Under the pieces are notes generated by a model. It saw nothing but the letters and a program-made list of their open reading frames with translations. It did no database searches and had not been told where the DNA came from. This document shows positions 50,633 to 60,078 of a stretch of DNA of 64,000 bases, in pieces (the stretch's first letter is position 1; every line of letters begins with the position of its first letter). The position numbers were made by a program, and so were the translations under genes. This DNA comes from QWQI01 sp964608915. GTDB lineage: Bacteria; Planctomycetota; Planctomycetia; Isosphaerales; Isosphaeraceae. The stretch lies in the NCBI GenBank assembly GCA_964608915.1, contig CAZSQA010000003.1, forward strand, positions 186,001 to 250,000. The letters are read 5' to 3'.

Positions 50633-51655
50633 TCACCAGCGCCAGAGGATCGTGCCCCAGTTCAGGCCCGCTCCGAAGCCCGAGGTCAGAATCAGGTCGC
50701 CGCGCTCGATCTTGCCCTGTTCGACAAGTTCGTTCATGGCGATCGGAATCGAGCCGGCAGAAGTGTTGCCGTACTTTTCGAGATTCTTGAACACCCGTTC
50801 ACGCGGGAAGCCCATCACGTCGCTGGCCGAGTGAATGATCCGGATATTCGCCTGGTGCGGGATGAACCAGCGGATGTCCGACACCGTCGCGCCGGCGTTG
50901 CCGAGAACTTCATGCGACGTGTCCGTCAGGATCCGCACCGCCCACTTGAACACGGCCCGGCCGTCCATCGTCAGAAAATGCAGGCCGTTTTCGAGCGCCT
51001 CGATCGAAGGCGGGATCCGGCTGCCGCAGGCAGGCCGGCTCAGCAGGTCGCCGCCTGATCCGTCGGACCCGAGCTGATAGGCCACCATGCCCTGCTCCGG
51101 CGAGCCGGGTGCGAGGATGACAGCCCCGGCGCCGTCGCCGAACAGCGGGAAACTCTTCTGGTCGCCGGGGTTGATGATCCTGCTGTTGCAGTCGCCGCCG
51201 ATCACCAGGGCCAGTTTGCTGTTGCCCGTCGCCACGAACTGGCATGCCGTGGCCAGTGCGAACGCGAACCCCGCGCAGGCCGCCTGCACGTCGAACGCCG
51301 GGCACGTCAGCCCGAGCTGATCCTGCACCTGACAGGCGACGGAAGGCGTGCTCATGTCAGGCGTAAACGTACCTACGATCAATAGATCGATATCGGATGG
51401 ATCGCACCCGACCTTTTCGATCACCTGACGGGCCGCCCGCAGACACAGATCACTCGTCGCGTGATGCGGCGGCGCGAACCGGCGTTCGAGGATCCCGGTA
51501 CGGTTGTAAATCCAGTCCGGATCGAAACCGTAAATCCGCTGCAGATCCTCATTCGTGAAGACTTCTTCAGGAACGTAGTGCCCGGTGTCGAGAATCTGGA
51601 CGCCCGTGAGACGTCTTGTCTTGGCCGCGATACGCTGGGACTCGGCTTCGTTCAT
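50633..51655 (-). CDS. fabH: Beta-ketoacyl-ACP synthase III (FabH-like)
   Basis: A 340-residue condensing enzyme, slightly longer than E. coli FabH (317). Catalytic residues are all there: Cys in AACAGFAFAL near 132, His in PHQANIR near 268, Asn in YGNTSAGSIPIA near 299. It would start fatty acid chains by joining acetyl-CoA (or a branched starter) to malonyl-ACP, or act in a secondary pathway; no acyl carrier or other fatty acid gene is nearby, so the main-pathway role is probable but not certain. ATG 51655 (MNEAESQRIAA). A divergent gene begins at 51824. Confidence 0.92.
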   Translation of the reverse strand: MNEAESQRIAAKTRRLTGVQILDTGHYVPEEVFTNEDLQRIYGFDPDWIYNRTGILERRFAPPHHATSDLCLRAARQVIEKVGCDPSDIDLLIVGTFTPDMSTPSVACQVQDQLGLTCPAFDVQAACAGFAFALATACQFVATGNSKLALVIGGDCNSRIINPGDQKSFPLFGDGAGAVILAPGSPEQGMVAYQLGSDGSGGDLLSRPACGSRIPPSIEALENGLHFLTMDGRAVFKWAVRILTDTSHEVLGNAGATVSDIRWFIPHQANIRIIHSASDVMGFPRERVFKNLEKYGNTSAGSIPIAMNELVEQGKIERGDLILTSGFGAGLNWGTILWRW

Positions 51656-51823
51656 ACGTCGCTGCTGCCGCTCCTCGACTGCTGCGGGCGATCGCTCCTC
51701 ACCGCAACGGTTTCCACTCCCCAAATTCACGCAATGCGTAATATAGTGGTTCTGGCCGATTTCGTACAGTCCAATCCGGGAAGGCCCCGGCCCTGTCGAC
51801 CACGCCGCTTTGTGAACCGATCG

Positions 51824-52225
51824 ATGAACGAACCGCACAAAATCCGCCTTCGTGGCGGCTGGTCCATCGGACCGCTCGACGCCGCCGAACTTTGGTCACT
51901 CCCTTGCCAGGGCGAAGCTTTCTTGCCCCGTGGCAGCCTCGTCACGCTCACCCGGCGCTTCAATCACCCGCCCGTGCGGTCCGAAACGCAAGTCTGCCGG
52001 CTCGTGCTGCGCCGTGTCTCGGGCGTGACCGAAGTGGATATCGACGGCCAGAAGTTCGCTCCGGCGATGCCCGTCATTGACCATCCGGAAGCCGGTTTCG
52101 ACTTCGAACTCCCCCTCGCCCCTGGCCATCGGGTCGCACTGACCGTCGACACCGCCGCCGCGGCCGAAGCCCCGGAATGGGGCCACATCTGGCTGGAGAT
52201 CGAAGAAAATCCGGAAATCACCTGA
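51824..52225 (+). CDS. Hypothetical protein
   Basis: A 133-residue protein, not recognised. It appears to be an all-beta fold: KIRLRGGWSI, VTLTRRFNHP, VCRLVLRRVSG, TEVDIDGQKF, GHRVALTVDT and HIWLEIEE follow one another as strands, suggesting a single beta-sandwich. ATG 51824 follows a GATCG stretch with no clear ribosome-binding site. It lies upstream of the large kinase gene at 52396 on the same strand, 170 bases apart. Confidence 0.7.
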   Translation: MNEPHKIRLRGGWSIGPLDAAELWSLPCQGEAFLPRGSLVTLTRRFNHPPVRSETQVCRLVLRRVSGVTEVDIDGQKFAPAMPVIDHPEAGFDFELPLAPGHRVALTVDTAAAAEAPEWGHIWLEIEENPEIT

Positions 52226-52395
52226 AACGGCGGCTTCGAATTCGGCCGGATGCCACTGGACTCGCCCTTCCCGTTCGTCGAGAATCGGTTCGATTTCACT
52301 GTAACTCGAGGCTGTCGAAGGGGCTGGTCCCCTGCGGCCTCTTCACACCGGATCCTTACGCTCTCGTCGATCTCGTGGAGCCTGATGCTTTGTCG

Positions 52396-55300
52396 ATGCC
52401 ACCGAATCGAAGACGACTTGCGGATGGCGATTCCGGCACAGGGCAGGATTCTGGCGGAGAAGGCCGGAAGACACCGGACGTGGCCTCGGTCAAGAACGCC
52501 GGAGACCATGCCTCGGAGACTGTTCCGGAGTCGAACCTGGCCGGCGTGACGACCGTCAGCGACAGTCCCACCTATCAGGCGGCAGGGGCCGGTAACCCGA
52601 GCGGCACGGAAGCCGGAAAAACATTTGCGGATGAACGCTATCGGGTCATCGGCCTGCATGCGCGGGGCGGCATCGGGCAGGTATTGCTGGCCGTCGATTC
52701 CGAACTGAGCCGCGAAGTCGCCCTGAAGGAAATCCTGCCCGGTCTGGCCGACGACGAAGCCAGCCGCCGCCGGTTTCTGCTGGAGGCCGAAATCACCGGC
52801 CGGCTCGAACATCCGGGCGTGGTGCCGGTCTATGCCCTCGGCAAAAGTGCTGACGACCGGCCATTTTACGTCATGCGATTCATTCGCGGCGAAAGCCTCA
52901 AGGAAGCCATCGAGGCCTTTCATCTCGAACGTCGGGAAAAGTCGCCGGGGCAGCCGTTCCGGTCGCTGGCGTTTCGCCAGTTGCTGCACCGGTTCATGGA
53001 CGTGTGCGATACGATCGCCTATGCCCACAGCCGAGGCATTCTGCATCGGGATCTGAAGCCCTCGAACGTGATGCTGGGTAACTATGGCGAAACGCTTGTG
53101 GTGGACTGGGGCCTCGCCAAAGTCATCGGCCGGCAGGATCCTTCGATCGCCAGCGAGGCCACGCTCCGTCCGCAGTCCGGCTCGGGTTTCAGCGAGACCC
53201 AGGCCGGCATCGCCATCGGAACGCCCGCGTTCATGAGCCCGGAGCAGGCCGATGGCCGGCTCGACGCGATCGGCACGGCGTCCGACATCTACGGTCTGGG
53301 GGCGACACTTTACGCGATCCTGACCGGCAAACCGCCGTTCACGGAATTGACGCTCGACCGGCTTCTCGCCAAGGTTCGAACAGGCGATTTCGCACCGCCC
53401 CGGAATGTCGAACCCGGCGTGCCCCACGCGCTCGACGCGATTTGTCGCAAGGCGATGTCACTCTCGCCGGTCGCACGGTACGAGAAGGCCGACGACCTCG
53501 CGCGGGAAATCGAACACTGGCTGGCCGACGAGCCAGTCGGATGCTATCGGGAACCGTTTTTGACGCGGGCTTCCAGGTGGGGGCGGCGGCATAAGACCGG
53601 GGTCGCCGCTTCGGTCATCTTCCTTACGATGGCGACTCTCATGCTGGGCGCGGGTACGATCCTGCTGACCCAGGCCAACGGCCGCATCGCGGAGGAGCGC
53701 CGGCTGGCTGACATGCAGAAGGTGATCGCCCAGCGACAGCGCGACCTTGCCCGCGAGAACTTCGACAAGGCCCGCGGTGCCGTGAATTCCTACCTGACGC
53801 TCGTCAAGGACGAACCTCTTCTGAACCGGCCCGGATTGGAATCAGTCCGGCAAAACCTGCTACGCTCGGCGCTGCCGTATTACGAAGACTTCATCAGACA
53901 GCGCGGGGACGATCCGTCACTGCGGCTGGAACTGGCTGAAGCCTACAGGCTGACCGGCGAGATTACAGGGCAGATCGACACGAGAGCCAACGCACGCAAA
54001 CGGCTCGAACGATCCGTCCAGCTATTCGAACAGATCCTGGCGAGCGACCCGAACGCGAAGCAGACTGAAATCGGGCTTGCCCGGGCGCTGGTTTCGATCG
54101 CCTATTTCGAAGTTTTCGACGACGATCGTCAAAAGGCGGAATCTTCGACCGACCGGGCCATCGTGCTTCTCGAAAAACTGACGGCCCAGGAAGGATCATC
54201 CGCCGAATTCGGTCGGCTGCTTGGCCGGGCGTTTGACCTCAAGTCCATCAATCGATCGCTGGAAGGCGATCTGGCCAGTGCAGTGGAAATATCCGAAAAA
54301 GCCATCGACCGGTTGGAATCGACAGCCCGGGCTTTCCCCAACGATGGTCAGACGAAGCGAATTCTCGCCCGCACGCTGAACAATAACGCCGCGACTCAGC
54401 TTCTCATCGGCAGTCTCGACAATAGCCTCAAAGCTTTCGAACGATCCGCGGCGATGCTGAAAACGCTCCTTGCCGAGGACCCCGAAGACGTAATCGCGAC
54501 CGTGAGCCTGGCACGCGTGATGACGAACATCGCTCGTGTACACATCTCACTGGGGCGATTTTCGCTCTCGCTCGTACCCACCGGTGAGGCCATGACGCAT
54601 GTACGAAAACTGCTGTCCAACAGCCCGGAAATGAACGAATACATTGGCCTGGATGTCGATCTCGAGGACCGTGCCGCCCTTTGCCTGGCCGAACTGGGCC
54701 GCACGAAACAGGCCCGCGAACGGGTCCGCAAATGTTTGGGCCGCGAGGCCGAAATCACCGCCAAAGGCGTCTTGAACGACGACCTGCGCGAAACCTTCGC
54801 CGACGCATGGTGGACACAGGCCCTGATCGAAGCCCGCGACGGCGACGACATGGCCGCAGAAATCTCGTTCGACAAAGCCGACAGCTACTTCGAAAAACTC
54901 CTTTCGGACGCGACCAACCACAATTTCGCCTCGCAACGTTCCGGCCTTCATGAGGATCGAATCCGTTATCGCACCACCCCGGCTGATCCTCAAGCGGCGG
55001 AGACCCGTATCGCTCAGCTCCGCGCGATCGTCGCAGACCGCGAATCCCGCCTCGCTGCCGGAACGGACCCTGACTCACGCAGAACGGAACTCGCCCGTGG
55101 CCTCGTGACTCTCTCGGAAGCCCTCATGGCCCGCGACGGCCCGAAGTTCGATCCCGCCTCGCTTGCCCGGGCACTCAAGCTCATCGACCAGGTCGCTGGC
55201 TCCAGGCCGAATTCCCTCGAAATACGCCGGATTGAGGCCAGGGCTCGCTCGCTGCTCGCACGGCACCTCGCTACGATCGGCAAAGCGAAAGATTCCGAAT

Positions 55301-55578
55301 CCGAAATCGACCTGGCGATCGAGATCGCATCTCGGGCAGCTGACGAAGATCCGGCATATCTCTACGATCTCGCAAGTATGCACGCCGCAGCGGCTGCACT
55401 TCGTGCCGATAACGAAGCCGCCGACGCGGATTCTCACAAGTCACGGGCCATTGCGGCACTCAAGAAGGCCGTCGATTCGGGTTACGACGATATTGCCCGA
55501 CTTCGTGTCGATCCCGGTATGGCCCCGATCCGCGACGTTCCGGCATTCCAAAACCTGCTCAATTCATCTGCCAATTGA
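52396..55578 (+). CDS. Ser/Thr protein kinase with membrane helix and long repeat-rich C-terminus
   Basis: A 1060-residue kinase. Disordered first 80 residues, then the kinase: GLHARGGIGQVLLA, VALKEI, HRDLKPSNVML, DWGLAK in place of DFG (a variant common in Planctomycetota) and GTPAFMSPEQA. A membrane helix (residues about 405-427, VAASVIFLTMATLMLGAGTILL) follows, then a helical coiled region (RQRDLARENFDKARGAV) and about 550 residues of TPR-like helical repeats (LRLELAEAYRLTGEITG, TEIGLARALVSIAYFEV, RALKLIDQVAG) outside the cytoplasm, as in planctomycete receptor-like kinases. ATG 52396 (MPPNRRRL) is the chosen start; it may begin earlier. Ligand unknown. Confidence 0.92.
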   Translation: MPPNRRRLADGDSGTGQDSGGEGRKTPDVASVKNAGDHASETVPESNLAGVTTVSDSPTYQAAGAGNPSGTEAGKTFADERYRVIGLHARGGIGQVLLAVDSELSREVALKEILPGLADDEASRRRFLLEAEITGRLEHPGVVPVYALGKSADDRPFYVMRFIRGESLKEAIEAFHLERREKSPGQPFRSLAFRQLLHRFMDVCDTIAYAHSRGILHRDLKPSNVMLGNYGETLVVDWGLAKVIGRQDPSIASEATLRPQSGSGFSETQAGIAIGTPAFMSPEQADGRLDAIGTASDIYGLGATLYAILTGKPPFTELTLDRLLAKVRTGDFAPPRNVEPGVPHALDAICRKAMSLSPVARYEKADDLAREIEHWLADEPVGCYREPFLTRASRWGRRHKTGVAASVIFLTMATLMLGAGTILLTQANGRIAEERRLADMQKVIAQRQRDLARENFDKARGAVNSYLTLVKDEPLLNRPGLESVRQNLLRSALPYYEDFIRQRGDDPSLRLELAEAYRLTGEITGQIDTRANARKRLERSVQLFEQILASDPNAKQTEIGLARALVSIAYFEVFDDDRQKAESSTDRAIVLLEKLTAQEGSSAEFGRLLGRAFDLKSINRSLEGDLASAVEISEKAIDRLESTARAFPNDGQTKRILARTLNNNAATQLLIGSLDNSLKAFERSAAMLKTLLAEDPEDVIATVSLARVMTNIARVHISLGRFSLSLVPTGEAMTHVRKLLSNSPEMNEYIGLDVDLEDRAALCLAELGRTKQARERVRKCLGREAEITAKGVLNDDLRETFADAWWTQALIEARDGDDMAAEISFDKADSYFEKLLSDATNHNFASQRSGLHEDRIRYRTTPADPQAAETRIAQLRAIVADRESRLAAGTDPDSRRTELARGLVTLSEALMARDGPKFDPASLARALKLIDQVAGSRPNSLEIRRIEARARSLLARHLATIGKAKDSESEIDLAIEIASRAADEDPAYLYDLASMHAAAAALRADNEAADADSHKSRAIAALKKAVDSGYDDIARLRVDPGMAPIRDVPAFQNLLNSSAN

Positions 55579-55587
55579 ACGGAAACG

Positions 55588-55613
55588 AAAAACCCCGGAC
55601 TTGAAAGCCGGGG
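55588..55613 (-). terminator. Terminator of the PEP-CTERM protease gene
   Basis: On the minus strand CCCCGG, a nine-base loop, CCGGGG, then TTTTT. It sits between the stops of the convergent kinase and PEP-CTERM protease genes. Confidence 0.65.
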
Positions 55614-55648
55614 CGAATGCTATCGGTGTTCAAGATTCGTTTCGCAGC

Positions 55649-56668
55649 TCAGACCAGGCGGCGTTTGCGGCGTGCCGCCACGATCATCCCGCCCGTGGCA
55701 AGACCGCCGAGGATCAAGGTGGAAGGCTCGGGCACGGGGATGAAAGGCGCGAGCACGCTGTATTTCTGCGGCAGGGCCGTGGAATACGACGAAAGCACGA
55801 CGGGCACGGGTGCTTCGATCAGGTGCCAGTTCGTCACCGGGGGATTCCCGTCGCGAGTGTAGTAGTACATCCCTCGGGCATCATAAAAGGCAGCACTCAG
55901 ATAAGCATTCAGATTGCTCGTGGGTGCCGTGAAGACCGTATCGACGGCGTAATTCACGCCGATCAACTCCCAGCGTGAGTCGACGTCGTCGAACGCGAAG
56001 ATCGCCCCGCCCGAATCGCCGGTCGAAAAAATGCCGTTGGTGTCCTCGGATGTCGGAACCGATTCGTTCGGAAAGAACGGCATCTGAAGATAGTCGTTGC
56101 CCGAGTCGTTGACGATGTCGAAAACGTTGCCCGTGCCGTAACTGAGCGGATCGCTGCCTGTCCAGCTCGCCCAGTTCCAGCCGCCAGGCTGAGAATTGCC
56201 GTTATCGATGGGTGATCCGCGGTTCGTGCCGCGGCCGTACATATAAACGTCCAGCGAGCCCTCCACGACCCGATCCACCAGGGTCGTCGTATCGTTCCAC
56301 ACCGGAGCCCATTCCTTGAAGTCAGGCTGGGCGGCGTCCAGCTGGAACACGGCCAGGTCTCCGCTCGTGGCGACACGTGTCGAAGCGTAATCGGTCGCGA
56401 CGGTCGTCCCCGCGTTATCGTAGCGGATCGTCCCCGTCGCACCTGACACGTGCGTCGCCGTGACCCAGGCCCTGGGCCCGATCGGAATGCCCGTGAAACT
56501 GCCGTAAGTGCCGATATACTGCCAGCCCGGTTTGACGCTGCCGCTGAGAGTCGGCATAGTCGTCAGTCTACCAGGGTCGGCGTAGACGATCACCGCATGA
56601 GCCGGCATGACGGCCAGAGCCAGAACGCCGACAACCGAGAGACCGAATCGCCAAGCGCTCGCTCGCAT
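55649..56668 (-). CDS. PEP-CTERM trypsin-like serine protease
   Basis: A 339-residue protein: signal peptide (WRFGLSVVGVLALAVMPAHA), then a chymotrypsin-fold core in which the catalytic triad can be read as His in AWVTATHVSG near residue 75, Asp in SGDLAVFQL near 105 and Ser in FSTGDSGGAIFA near 220. It ends with a PEP-CTERM signal: VPEPSTL, hydrophobic helix, ARRKRRLV tail. Exosortase would cut it and tether it to the cell surface, so a surface-bound protease is inferred. ATG 56668 is preferred over a TTG 18 bases earlier. Confidence 0.85.
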   Translation of the reverse strand: MRASAWRFGLSVVGVLALAVMPAHAVIVYADPGRLTTMPTLSGSVKPGWQYIGTYGSFTGIPIGPRAWVTATHVSGATGTIRYDNAGTTVATDYASTRVATSGDLAVFQLDAAQPDFKEWAPVWNDTTTLVDRVVEGSLDVYMYGRGTNRGSPIDNGNSQPGGWNWASWTGSDPLSYGTGNVFDIVNDSGNDYLQMPFFPNESVPTSEDTNGIFSTGDSGGAIFAFDDVDSRWELIGVNYAVDTVFTAPTSNLNAYLSAAFYDARGMYYYTRDGNPPVTNWHLIEAPVPVVLSSYSTALPQKYSVLAPFIPVPEPSTLILGGLATGGMIVAARRKRRLV

Positions 56669-57108
56669 CTTTTGCCACTCCCTCAACTTGTCACGCGATC
56701 CGGCGGATCGTCACACATCCCTCTATCGTCCTTCGCTACCCAGTGCTTGACGATTTCTTCGGCGCTTTGCCGGAAAAATCATCATTTCCGTCATTGTCGC
56801 CGTGCCTTCGACTGGAATCCAGCATGTTGCCGGAAATTGGGCCCGTTTCGGAAATCCAGCCCCATCAGCCTGTCACGAAAAGCCTTGCAGTCGCCTTCGG
56901 CGAAGCTCGACACGGGGTTCACGGCGGCCACGATCGCCGTTCACGCCTGACTTTCGTGGCTTTCGAAAACGGCCTCCGGATTCCGGTCCCGTGGAACGGG
57001 CTTCGCAGCCATTCCCGCACTTCGTCCTTCGACTGTTCGAAACCGAACGGCCACGCTAGAATACGGATTCGCCCATGGCCAGTTCGATCCCTGAAGCTCC
57101 TACGACAT
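56669..57108. other. 440-bp divergent intergenic region
   Basis: No supported gene. It holds the promoters for the minus-strand PEP-CTERM protease gene and the plus-strand helicase-associated gene; no convincing promoter elements or repeats could be picked out. Confidence 0.5.
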
Positions 57109-59379
57109 ATGACCGATTCCGTGACATCCGCCGCCGAAATCGCCCTGGCAAGACATTCGCCCGCATCGCTTCGGGACCTCGCCACGACACTCGGCTCTTA
57201 CGTTCCGCCAGGCGGAAACTCTCACGAGGAATGGGTCCGCAGGGTCGCCTCGGTCTGGAACGAACCGGCCTCGGCCATGCGGCTCGCCGGGGGACTGTCC
57301 GAGCCGACACGCAACCTCCTCTCCCTGCTCGCCTGGGGCCCGCTCGACGAACCCGTCGCCGCGCACGATCTGGCCCGCATCGCCCGTTCTTTCGGCTATG
57401 AACCCGCCGAAACGATCGCCGCCGCCGTCGCCTTCGGCGCCATCGTGCCCACAGCCTTGAACGCCGAATCGCTGCCTCTCGCCACTCGCAAAAAACTGGC
57501 CGAATCGGGCGAGTGCGAGAACGTCGGATTCGTCCTCTGGCCCGCTCTGGCCGACCGGCTCCCCGCTCCTGAGGTCAATCTCACCGGGGGTCGTCATGTC
57601 GCGCCCGAACCGGTTCGCCCGTCAACCCCCGCCGATATGGCCGAATGGGCCGTGAGGCTGACCGCCCTCTGGCAATCGGCCATGATCTCGCCGTTGAGAC
57701 GCACCCAATCCGGTGGGCTCCACAAGAAGGACAGAGACCTGCTCCTGCGCGATCCTGTTCTGGCTGAGGCCCCCGCCGACTGGCCTGGCGGTGCCGCTGG
57801 CTGGGCGAACTGGTCCGTCGAGAAGCTCTTGCCCATCGCCGTGCGGCTCGGGCTTTTGACCGAAGAGACCGACTCGATCCGCCCCGTGCCCGTCGCGGGC
57901 TGGGCGGATGAATCGATCCACCTGCAGGAACGCTTCTCGCGAGCCGTCACCGCTTCGCTCTCCGCTCCGCACTTAGCCCCGGACGAAACCGAAACGCCTG
58001 AAGAACTCATCGGCCCCGCGCCCTGGCTGCCAGTCCTTCTGCTCACCGATCTCGCCCTCCGGCCCACTGGCGAATGGGCTTGCCTCGAACTCCTTCTGGA
58101 CGATTTCTCGGCCCATTTCGCCGGCCCCGACCGCGCGTCCGAAAACGCCATTTCCGTCGACGATATCGATTCGAACGACACCGTCATCGTCCGCACCCGC
58201 AGCCGCAAAAAGATCGAACCGGTCGAAACGCTCAAAAAATCCGGCTCTTGCGCCGCGGCACTGCGTTACTGGCTACTCGGCCCCGCGCGCCTCGCCGGGC
58301 TCGTCGATCTCGGCACCGCCGCCGATGGCGCGATCGTCGTTCAGGCGACCGCTCAGGCCAGGTTCCTTACCGGCCAGGGGCCGCCTCCGCCTCCTCAGCA
58401 GGTCATCGATAAAGCCCTGTTCCTTCAGCCGAATCTCGAAGGCATCCTCTATCGCCAGGCCGTCACGGGCCAGACGCTGCCGCGAATCGCCACCCTGCTC
58501 CGCTTCGCCGGCATCGGCCCGGTGCTGCAGATCCGGCTCGACGAAACCTGGTCGCGGCTCATGTTCGGCGCTGGCCTCGCACGTGAAGAAGCCCAGGCTC
58601 GCCTGGCGGAGATGTCCGCCGTCGAACTTTCCCGAACCGTGCTGGAAACCTATCGCACCTGGGCGGGCAAGTCCGATCGTGTGCGCGTATATGGCACGCT
58701 CACGCTGCTGGAAACCCAGTCCGCCGAAGACCGGGCCGCCCTTGTGGAGCTTGCCGCCAGCCGCAACCTCCGTGCCTTTCCGATCGGCGACCTGATCCTC
58801 GCCATCGAAGACGCCGACGCCATCCCCTTCGACGCCCTGCGCCTTCTGGCCCAACAGGATCAAACCCAGAAACCGGCCATCTGCGTGCGATCGATCGAGG
58901 ACGGCACCCTTCTGGAAGTCGACACGGCACGCTCTGACCTGGCCCTCGACCCTGAACTGGCCCGCTTCGCCCGCCCGGTTTCCGACCCGGCCGCAGCGTC
59001 CCCCTGGTCCGCGGCGTCCCGGCTCTATCGGATCGACCGCGAAACGCTGGCCTCTGCCCGAAACGCCGGCGTGACCGAAACCTGGCTAAGCCGATTCTTC
59101 GAACGCCGCACCGGCGAACCGATGCCGCCGGCCTTGAAACTCTTGTGGACATGCACCTGCCCGGGCGTCGACATGGCGAACCAGACGGCGATCCGCATCA
59201 AGCAGTCGTGCATCCTGCAGACCGAAAGCGAATCGATCCTGGACGGCCTGATGTGCCTGGAATCGACCTCGCCCCTGATCACCGCCCGCCTCGGCCCCAC
59301 CGCAGCCGAAGTCGAGCCGGGGAATGTCGACAAGCTCGCCGAAATCGCGCAAGACCTGGGAATCGTCTTGAAAAGCTGA
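57109..59379 (+). CDS. Helicase-associated protein (XPB partner, helicase C-terminal-3 type)
   Basis: A 756-residue protein matching the 'helicase-associated domain' proteins that accompany bacterial XPB helicases. Seen: an N-terminal helical domain (residues 1-160), a middle winged-helix-like region, then LFLQPNLEGILYRQAVTGQT, LARIATLLRFAGIGPVLQIR and GLAREEAQARLAEMSAVELS, which mark the Helicase_C_3-type domain (about residues 430-540), and a C-terminal segment similar to the 77-residue protein at 47310-47543. No ATPase motifs, so probably a DNA- or helicase-binding partner. In actinobacteria homologues sit beside the XPB gene; here they are 8 kb apart. ATG 57109. Confidence 0.85.
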   Translation: MTDSVTSAAEIALARHSPASLRDLATTLGSYVPPGGNSHEEWVRRVASVWNEPASAMRLAGGLSEPTRNLLSLLAWGPLDEPVAAHDLARIARSFGYEPAETIAAAVAFGAIVPTALNAESLPLATRKKLAESGECENVGFVLWPALADRLPAPEVNLTGGRHVAPEPVRPSTPADMAEWAVRLTALWQSAMISPLRRTQSGGLHKKDRDLLLRDPVLAEAPADWPGGAAGWANWSVEKLLPIAVRLGLLTEETDSIRPVPVAGWADESIHLQERFSRAVTASLSAPHLAPDETETPEELIGPAPWLPVLLLTDLALRPTGEWACLELLLDDFSAHFAGPDRASENAISVDDIDSNDTVIVRTRSRKKIEPVETLKKSGSCAAALRYWLLGPARLAGLVDLGTAADGAIVVQATAQARFLTGQGPPPPPQQVIDKALFLQPNLEGILYRQAVTGQTLPRIATLLRFAGIGPVLQIRLDETWSRLMFGAGLAREEAQARLAEMSAVELSRTVLETYRTWAGKSDRVRVYGTLTLLETQSAEDRAALVELAASRNLRAFPIGDLILAIEDADAIPFDALRLLAQQDQTQKPAICVRSIEDGTLLEVDTARSDLALDPELARFARPVSDPAAASPWSAASRLYRIDRETLASARNAGVTETWLSRFFERRTGEPMPPALKLLWTCTCPGVDMANQTAIRIKQSCILQTESESILDGLMCLESTSPLITARLGPTAAEVEPGNVDKLAEIAQDLGIVLKS

Positions 59380-59421
59380 CGGCCCGGCAGCTCACTTGAA
59401 ATGGAACTCGCGTCCAAACGC

Positions 59422-59474
59422 CGATAAAGGGGACGGGGGTCATTTCTTGGAAATGACCCCCGTCCCCTTTATCG
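59422..59474. repeat. 25-bp perfect inverted repeat with 3-base loop
   Basis: Arms at 59422-59446 and 59450-59474 are exact reverse complements, separated only by TTG; the arm contains AAAGGGGACGGGGGTCATTT. It lies between the helicase-associated and RidA genes. Long perfect arms with a tiny loop and this GGGGAC...GTCATTT composition recall REP/RAYT-type palindromic elements; it could also end transcription of the upstream gene. Confidence 0.75.
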
Positions 59475-59613
59475 TTTCCGGCTCGTGTCGCTCTTGCGTC
59501 GCTCATTTCCGATCCGGGCGAAGATGTAGCGTCCGGGCACGGTCTGGCTGTATATTGGTCGCTTAAGACGTGCCGATCACTGACCACCCCAAAACCGGAG
59601 ACCCCCGACCGCC

Positions 59614-59994
59614 ATGCCTGCACGCCAACTGATCAGTTCCGGATCGCCCTGGGAACCGAAAATGGGCTACTCGCGCGCCGTGAAGGTGGGCGACGTCGTC
59701 CACGTCAGCGGTACGGCCGCGGCCAATCCGCCCGGCGACCCCGGCGGGCAGACGAAGGCGATCCTCGAAATCATCACCAAGGCCCTGGCCGATGCCGGCG
59801 CCAGCCTGAAGGATGTCGTGCGCACAAGGATTTACGTCACAGACATTTCCCGCTGGCAGGAAGTGGCCGAGGTGCACGGCAGCGTTTTCAGCGAAATCCG
59901 CCCCGCCACGGCTATCGTCGAAGTGTCGAAGCTCATTGACCCGAACATGGTCGTCGAAATCGAGGCCGAAGCCATCATCGGCTCCGGGATCTGA
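59614..59994 (+). CDS. RidA/YjgF family protein
   Basis: A 126-residue RidA-type protein, a trimeric enzyme that hydrolyses reactive enamine/imine intermediates to keto acids and ammonia. Motifs: SRAVKVGDVVHVSGTAA, VVRTRIYVTDIS, the conserved arginine in RPATAIVEVSKL and the final VEIEAEAIIG. Size fits the family. It is followed by a HAD phosphatase gene 84 bases later. ATG 59614, with GGAG 16 bases upstream. Confidence 0.92.
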   Translation: MPARQLISSGSPWEPKMGYSRAVKVGDVVHVSGTAAANPPGDPGGQTKAILEIITKALADAGASLKDVVRTRIYVTDISRWQEVAEVHGSVFSEIRPATAIVEVSKLIDPNMVVEIEAEAIIGSGI

Positions 59995-60078
59995 GAATCA
60001 AGGCACTTCGCCGCTATGCCCCGGCCTCATCCGAATCGGCCGGGGGCTTTCCGCACGATTCACCGGAACGATTCCACG

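Noticed and set aside
51964..53427. Long minus-strand frame over the start of the large kinase gene
   Set aside because: The plus-strand frame has every kinase motif; the antisense one has none.
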